DNA of 60,619 bases from an uncultured Spirochaetales bacterium (GTDB taxonomy: Bacteria; Spirochaetota; Spirochaetia; Sphaerochaetales; Sphaerochaetaceae): assembly GCA_949287505.1 (NCBI GenBank), contig CASEGX010000061.1:1-60619 (forward strand). The letters are read 5' to 3'. The position numbers and the translations under genes are program-made. How positions within the stretch are numbered: position 1 is the first letter of the stretch; each line of letters opens with the position of its first letter. Shown here one piece after another: positions 56,187 through 60,619 of the stretch. Under the pieces are notes generated by a model that was not told where the DNA came from, searched no databases, and saw only the letters and a program-made list of their open reading frames with translations.

Positions 56187-57037
56187 AATCCCTCCTTATC
56201 TGCAGCGTTAAGAATCGTCATCGCTTCATCGTATGTCATGAGTTCCACAATGCCTGCTGTAGTTTCTGATGCGTCTGAAACATTGGCAGCTTCCTGTACG
56301 CTTTCCAGTATCTCCTGTGCCTGATCCCTCGCTGATTCTGCATCGGTCTTGGCGGATGCTGCAGCACTAGCCTGATTGGTTGCCTCCGTCACCTTTCCGT
56401 CTATTGTCGTGTTGGCTGTGGCTAGCTTCTGGTCGAGAGCAGAGTTGACGGATGTGCTCTTGGCATTGATGGAATCTATTGCGGCTTTCCTTGCGCCCTC
56501 TGTGTCCGATTCACCGATAGCATCAAGAGCTGCTGTCTTTGCTGAGTTGATAGCGTCTAAGGCGTTCTTCCTAGCTCCTTCGCTATCGCTTTCTCCAATG
56601 GCATCGAGGGCTGATTCCTTTGCGGTGCCTATTTCAGTTACTCCTGTATCAGCCGCCTGTTCTATACCTGATATTCCAGTTGTTATTGCAGAGGAGATCT
56701 CGGTGGCTGATTCCTCTATCTCCTGCTTTGTCCCTTCTACAGAGGTCTTCATTGCCTCTATATCAGACTTTATCTGCGATACATCGGAATCAACCGCATC
56801 AACTAGCTCTGTAGGAGTGAACTTCTTGACCGTAGGCTTTCCGCCACCTGCTGGTTCTGATATACCCCATATGTAATCAGTAGAGGAGGGCGTTCCAGGA
56901 GTATTGATCTGTACCGTATCATTCAGGAGGGCATCACCGATGATGACCTCTCCGAGTTCCGTATCAGCCTGAGTTGATGGTTCGCTGTTCTGGGCTGATG
57001 CCTTTAATGTCTGTATCATTCTCTCTACGTTTGTCAT
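56183..57037 (-). CDS. Tail-fibre shaft protein with tandem repeats
   Basis: A 284-residue helical, alanine-rich protein. Residues about 140-195 hold two near-copies of a roughly 25-residue unit (ALDAIGESDSEGARKN, ALDAIGESDTEGARKA). The C-terminus has A-S-A coiled-coil repeats and ends TYDEAMTILNAADKEGL. It is probably the trimeric rod joining the large fibre protein to the tips. Confidence 0.7.
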   Translation of the reverse strand: MTNVERMIQTLKASAQNSEPSTQADTELGEVIIGDALLNDTVQINTPGTPSSTDYIWGISEPAGGGKPTVKKFTPTELVDAVDSDVSQIKSDIEAMKTSVEGTKQEIEESATEISSAITTGISGIEQAADTGVTEIGTAKESALDAIGESDSEGARKNALDAINSAKTAALDAIGESDTEGARKAAIDSINAKSTSVNSALDQKLATANTTIDGKVTEATNQASAAASAKTDAESARDQAQEILESVQEAANVSDASETTAGIVELMTYDEAMTILNAADKEGL

Positions 57038-57039
57038 AT

Positions 57040-60000
57040 CTATACTCCTAGTGCTGATTTAATCTGAGAAAATGCCGTATCCGTGAGAAATCCTTCTGCT
57101 TTCACATCTATAACAGGGTCGCCTATATATGAGGCAGCTCCAACCTTTCCAAAATCACAGCTAACAGTAAAAGTCGTACCTGTTGGATAAATAGAACAAA
57201 GCGGTATATTAGATGTGCCACTAAGAAGATATTCGGTATATTTTTCTGTACATACATAAGAGACGAAAGGCAAAGTCCTGAATGCGATGTCTACTCCGCC
57301 CAAAGTTCCATATGAATGCTCTTCTACGGAATCATCCTGAACCCTTACAGATCTAATATGTGTTTCTATATATCCATCACTCCATAATGTGTCTGACGAA
57401 CTCCTATATATTACATAAGAGCCTTTTGACAGATTAATCTTGCCTGTTGTAATTGAATCAGCTGAAAGATAATCGCCATAGAAATTCTTTGCGTGTATAT
57501 TCCTGAATGGTTTGGAACCATTCCCGAGATCTGATTCGGTACTTGACGGAAGCGCATTAAGTATTTCTATAGATCCAGCTCCGTCTGTGACATGGAGATT
57601 AGCTGATACTGCAAGATTTGTGTCACCGTTTATAGTTACCTCATCTCCTGAAGAGGATATAAAGCTTATAGAATCACCACTGATTACGAAATTTGTTATA
57701 GAATAAGTTTTACCTTTGAATACAAGTGAATTCGATTGTGATGTATCTGTATTATAGAATATACCTTCACTGAATTTCTGTTTTATGGACGACACAAATG
57801 TAGATGTCTCGTCTTCATCAAGATACCAATCGTAATCATCAAAGTATTTTCCATTGTAAACTATATTTGTAGTAAGCGAGGATGATACATAGGTATCCTG
57901 ATTGACCAGGCTTCTTGATATGAAAGGCCATTCAACATCTCCGATCTTTCTTGTGACAAGGAATCTTCTGTCTATGCTTGGTTGTTCTATAGTTCCCCAT
58001 AGACTTGGATACTCAACAGGAAGGATTCTTGCAGTTCCTGGACCACCTGTACCTACAAGTTTCAATACATCATTCTTATTTAGCGATATAGTCTTATTTT
58101 CTTCCCCGGGCCATGATACATACAATTCTCCTTGTTTGATATTGTTTATATAGTAATCAAAACCAGTGCCTGTAAATGCTATATTGCCTTTGACTATTTT
58201 CAGTTGTACTTGACAATCATATGGAGCGGTTGTGGTATAGGTAGTTCCTTCTGCACTATCACTAAGCATGAATATATATTGAAGGCTTGATTGCCATTCA
58301 TACTGATATGTTGTTCCGCTTATAGTAATATTACCCGTTGAAGGAGACCTGGGGATGAGATCATCTATCTTCTTTCTGACAGCAGTCTCAGAGTGCGAGA
58401 AATCCCCACCATCGTATTTAGGTGTGACTGAAAATATAATCTGATCGTTCGCTGTTTTGGATATTATAGTCACATCTCTCAGAAATGCACTCCACAATTC
58501 CGCGTGGCCTGTAGCATCTAAAAAGAATCCACTCTTATTTCCATTCTTATAATCACCTTTCTTATAACCAGTAGAGTGTATTGCTCCGGTAAGACCTCTG
58601 AGTTCATCCCGAATTAGTTCTATATCGTTTGCGGATAATGAATGTATGAACGCTTCCATCGCAGCAACTCTAATGAATACTCTCTCTATGCCGAGTGCTT
58701 CTGCGAATGCGTTTATATCTTCCATGTTTCCAGAATTCATGAGCGACATGAAGTATGTCTTGGAATAAGCCTTAAGCGTTCTTGGCTCTATGATAGTGAC
58801 GCTCTCAATCGTATCTCCATTCATGGCTATCTCTGCAAGGAGATAAGCCTCGGTGAATGATTCTCCTGTATTTATATCTACCCATTGGAGCGTATTAACT
58901 GATCCATCGGAAGTCACCTTCGGATATACCACTCTTAATGACTGGACGAGTGAATCAACGATCGGACATACGAGATATAATGTTTCAGCTATTCCAGTCA
59001 GTGTGAATGAAGCTGCAGCTATATTGTATTTAGTGCCGCCAAGAGATAACTCTATCAGATCAAGAGACGGATTGCCTTTGTTGTCTACTCCGGCAAATAC
59101 TATTGAATTGGTTCCTACAACAATATACCCAAGCCCCTTATAATTGCCCTTCAATCCTGCAGGGCCATTGGCTAGATATACGTTCCACTGTCCTGATTCA
59201 TAGTCATATTCACGCTTCCAGAGATAGTCGTATCCATCAGGCTGATCTGGGATATCTCCTCTTGTCCACGAGGATGCGTTGCCTACGAATACGGCATTGT
59301 CGAATGCGACTATTGAATTGTTGTATATGAACGTGTAATTAGCCACATCAGGCGGATATTTTGATGACTTTCCCCACTGCCATTCGACTATTGCGACAGT
59401 GCCATCCTTTCCTGAATACTGAGTCGGCTCAGACCATTCTGAATAGATCGGGGTAGTGCCGTTGTATACGACATAAGCCGAGCTTACCCATATAAGCTCT
59501 TCAGATGTCCTCTGCGGTATCTGCAGTGACCAGCCTTCAGGTATAGATTCCGCTGTTCCTGTAGGAGTCGCTGGCTTATCCACCGAAGCCTTGAATATCT
59601 GCCTCTGATATGGTGCGCTCTGGCCATTCTCTCCAACAGCGAATACCTTCTTTGGATCAGCCCACTCGGAAGGCTGTATGGTATCAGAATCTGTCTTTGA
59701 TACAGCTGTTGCTGTTGTGGCCCAGCAGGGGAGCGTTCCATCAGGTATTGCGCTAGACCATAAGCCAAGCCCGGTGAACTGGCCTGTCTTGAATGAGTAT
59801 GTGACAGTCTCGGAAGGAACAGCCGGCTTATTCTCTGCCCTCTGGAAGATAATCACCGTAGCGACAGTGCTTCCTTTCTCTCCCTCGACTCCCAGTGCAG
59901 AGGCTAGGGCAGGAGCTGTCCATTCATTAGGCTGTATTGTATCTGAATCTGTCTGTGAGAAGGCAGAGCCGTAGATTATATAAAGGGGATCTGCGCCAGA

Positions 60001-60489
60001 CGGAACAGTCTTAGACCATGTTCCCAGATCCCCAGAGATAACACCTGTCGCAAAATGGTATGTTACGACTCCGCCGTCAAAAGCCGCAGGTTCGGATGAC
60101 GCTCGTTTATATAGCTGAAGCGTAGTCGTAGACCAGCCATTCTCCCCACGCACAGAGGCGGACAGGGTTATCATCGCAGTATCAGCCCAGTAGAAAGCCG
60201 TAGGCCTGCACGAGCAGATGAATGTTGCGCTTCCGCTTACAAGATCGCTCGATTCAACCTCAAGGGTCTTTCCCGTGACCTCAGTGAAACCATCGGACTG
60301 CTCACGCCTTGTCCATTTGAATGAGTCGGCTGATATCTGTATCTCATCCCCCGAGTTCACATCAACCACAGATGCGGTAAGCGTAGTCTTCCCATTTGAC
60401 AGAGCGATACCTGAGCTTGATGCGATTACAAGCTTGTAAGGCATCTCAAGGTACACTGTCTTCAAATCTGATTTGAACCTGTATTCCAT
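57040..60489 (-). CDS. Large tail-fibre/host-specificity protein
   Basis: A 1,149-residue protein, first gene of the fibre operon. The N-terminal third has beta-sandwich-like modules followed by three repeats with the pattern 'A-x-x-K-P-A-x-P ... TFxTGxFTGLG.W ... P.G..P ... SKTDSDTIQPSEWADP' (about residues 130-330). The middle has EDINAFAEALGIERVFIRVA and LSANDIELIRDELRG, typical of siphovirus and podovirus host-specificity proteins. The C-terminal part is beta-rich (GSKPFRNIHAKNFYGDYLSAD). Its 5' end lies in the terminal 141-bp overlap, so the upstream control region is at 12-304. Confidence 0.8.
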   Translation of the reverse strand: MEYRFKSDLKTVYLEMPYKLVIASSSGIALSNGKTTLTASVVDVNSGDEIQISADSFKWTRREQSDGFTEVTGKTLEVESSDLVSGSATFICSCRPTAFYWADTAMITLSASVRGENGWSTTTLQLYKRASSEPAAFDGGVVTYHFATGVISGDLGTWSKTVPSGADPLYIIYGSAFSQTDSDTIQPNEWTAPALASALGVEGEKGSTVATVIIFQRAENKPAVPSETVTYSFKTGQFTGLGLWSSAIPDGTLPCWATTATAVSKTDSDTIQPSEWADPKKVFAVGENGQSAPYQRQIFKASVDKPATPTGTAESIPEGWSLQIPQRTSEELIWVSSAYVVYNGTTPIYSEWSEPTQYSGKDGTVAIVEWQWGKSSKYPPDVANYTFIYNNSIVAFDNAVFVGNASSWTRGDIPDQPDGYDYLWKREYDYESGQWNVYLANGPAGLKGNYKGLGYIVVGTNSIVFAGVDNKGNPSLDLIELSLGGTKYNIAAASFTLTGIAETLYLVCPIVDSLVQSLRVVYPKVTSDGSVNTLQWVDINTGESFTEAYLLAEIAMNGDTIESVTIIEPRTLKAYSKTYFMSLMNSGNMEDINAFAEALGIERVFIRVAAMEAFIHSLSANDIELIRDELRGLTGAIHSTGYKKGDYKNGNKSGFFLDATGHAELWSAFLRDVTIISKTANDQIIFSVTPKYDGGDFSHSETAVRKKIDDLIPRSPSTGNITISGTTYQYEWQSSLQYIFMLSDSAEGTTYTTTAPYDCQVQLKIVKGNIAFTGTGFDYYINNIKQGELYVSWPGEENKTISLNKNDVLKLVGTGGPGTARILPVEYPSLWGTIEQPSIDRRFLVTRKIGDVEWPFISRSLVNQDTYVSSSLTTNIVYNGKYFDDYDWYLDEDETSTFVSSIKQKFSEGIFYNTDTSQSNSLVFKGKTYSITNFVISGDSISFISSSGDEVTINGDTNLAVSANLHVTDGAGSIEILNALPSSTESDLGNGSKPFRNIHAKNFYGDYLSADSITTGKINLSKGSYVIYRSSSDTLWSDGYIETHIRSVRVQDDSVEEHSYGTLGGVDIAFRTLPFVSYVCTEKYTEYLLSGTSNIPLCSIYPTGTTFTVSCDFGKVGAASYIGDPVIDVKAEGFLTDTAFSQIKSALGV

Positions 60490-60619
60490 CCGCTTACCTG
60501 TCTATGATTTCACTTAACTATAACCCCTGGAAGGAAAAAAATGAATACAAAAGTTAATGTTTTCGATAACTGCAGTTAATGCACATTGCATTTTTGCAAC
60601 ATAATATTTTAAGAATGAA
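60479..60619. repeat. Right copy of the 141-bp terminal direct repeat
   Basis: Identical to positions 1-141 and includes the start codon of the large fibre gene and a second image of regulatory element copy 1. Treat as assembly overlap of a circle. Confidence 0.93.

Noticed and set aside
1..60619. Diversity-generating retroelement of BPP-1 type
   Set aside because: The head genes and variable tip genes invite it, but there is no reverse transcriptase and no template repeat; variability seems to come from paralogue exchange and poly-G tracts.

Overview
The window is one complete, circularly closed genome of a temperate, short-tailed (podovirus-like) phage of about 60.5 kb. The first 141 bases recur exactly as the last 141, so the true circle is about 60,478 bp. 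The evidence for podovirus is a set of T7/BPP-1-style head and connector genes (portal, Bbp19-like protein, scaffold, major capsid, two tail-tube/adaptor proteins, glycine-zipper internal proteins), with no tape measure, sheath or tail tube genes. A tyrosine integrase and a divergent repressor switch make it temperate. Strong Shine-Dalgarno sites (AAGGAGG) argue against a Bacteroidetes host. A predicted Rz/Rz1 pair and a host-type lipoprotein argue for a diderm host. The lipoboxes ending in LFSC and FAGC would suit a spirochaete, but that is a guess. AGG, AGA and ATA codons are heavily used. It reads like a metagenome-assembled gut or rumen phage.

Layout. 0.06-1.5 kb: divergent control region and integrase (+). 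1.4-25.0 kb (-): late structural operon, read leftward from terminase small and large subunits through portal, scaffold, capsid and connector to three large internal/ejection proteins, one of 2,813 residues. 25.0-27.8 kb: small regulator and membrane genes, an inverted repeat, a gene-free AT-rich stretch, then about 650 bases that fold as a large structured RNA. 27.8-46.8 kb (+): a long early operon of overlapping small genes, including SSB, RadC, the repressor switch, a PD-(D/E)XK nuclease, Erf, NinB, NinG, a MazG-like protein, a C5-cytosine methylase, an HNH endonuclease and YopX. 46.8-48.9 kb (+): replication initiator and DnaC-like loader; no polymerase is present, so host replisome recruitment is likely. 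49-52.5 kb (-): lysis genes (holin-like proteins, spanins; no recognisable endolysin), a lipoprotein with a tRNA-like 3' element, and two unknown proteins. 53.5-60.5 kb (-): tail fibre operon with three paralogous tip proteins.

How it works together. A leaderless divergent switch at 33.1 kb (XRE repressor against a small wHTH/excisionase-like protein) contains one copy of a 40-base element. Further copies stand before the integrase (two), portal, erf, replication genes and lipoprotein, which suggests one repressor-controlled regulon. Two paralogous small HTH proteins stand alone among the late genes and may time late transcription.

The most unusual signals are: (1) the large multi-helix RNA at 26.46-27.12 kb; (2) poly-G tracts of 10 and 9 at the same point of two tail-tip paralogues, suggesting phase-variable receptor binding; (3) the 40-base stoperator-like element; (4) the 9-mer TATNAGCCC, hugely over-represented and strand-biased across the whole genome; (5) a tRNA-like fold after the lipoprotein gene.
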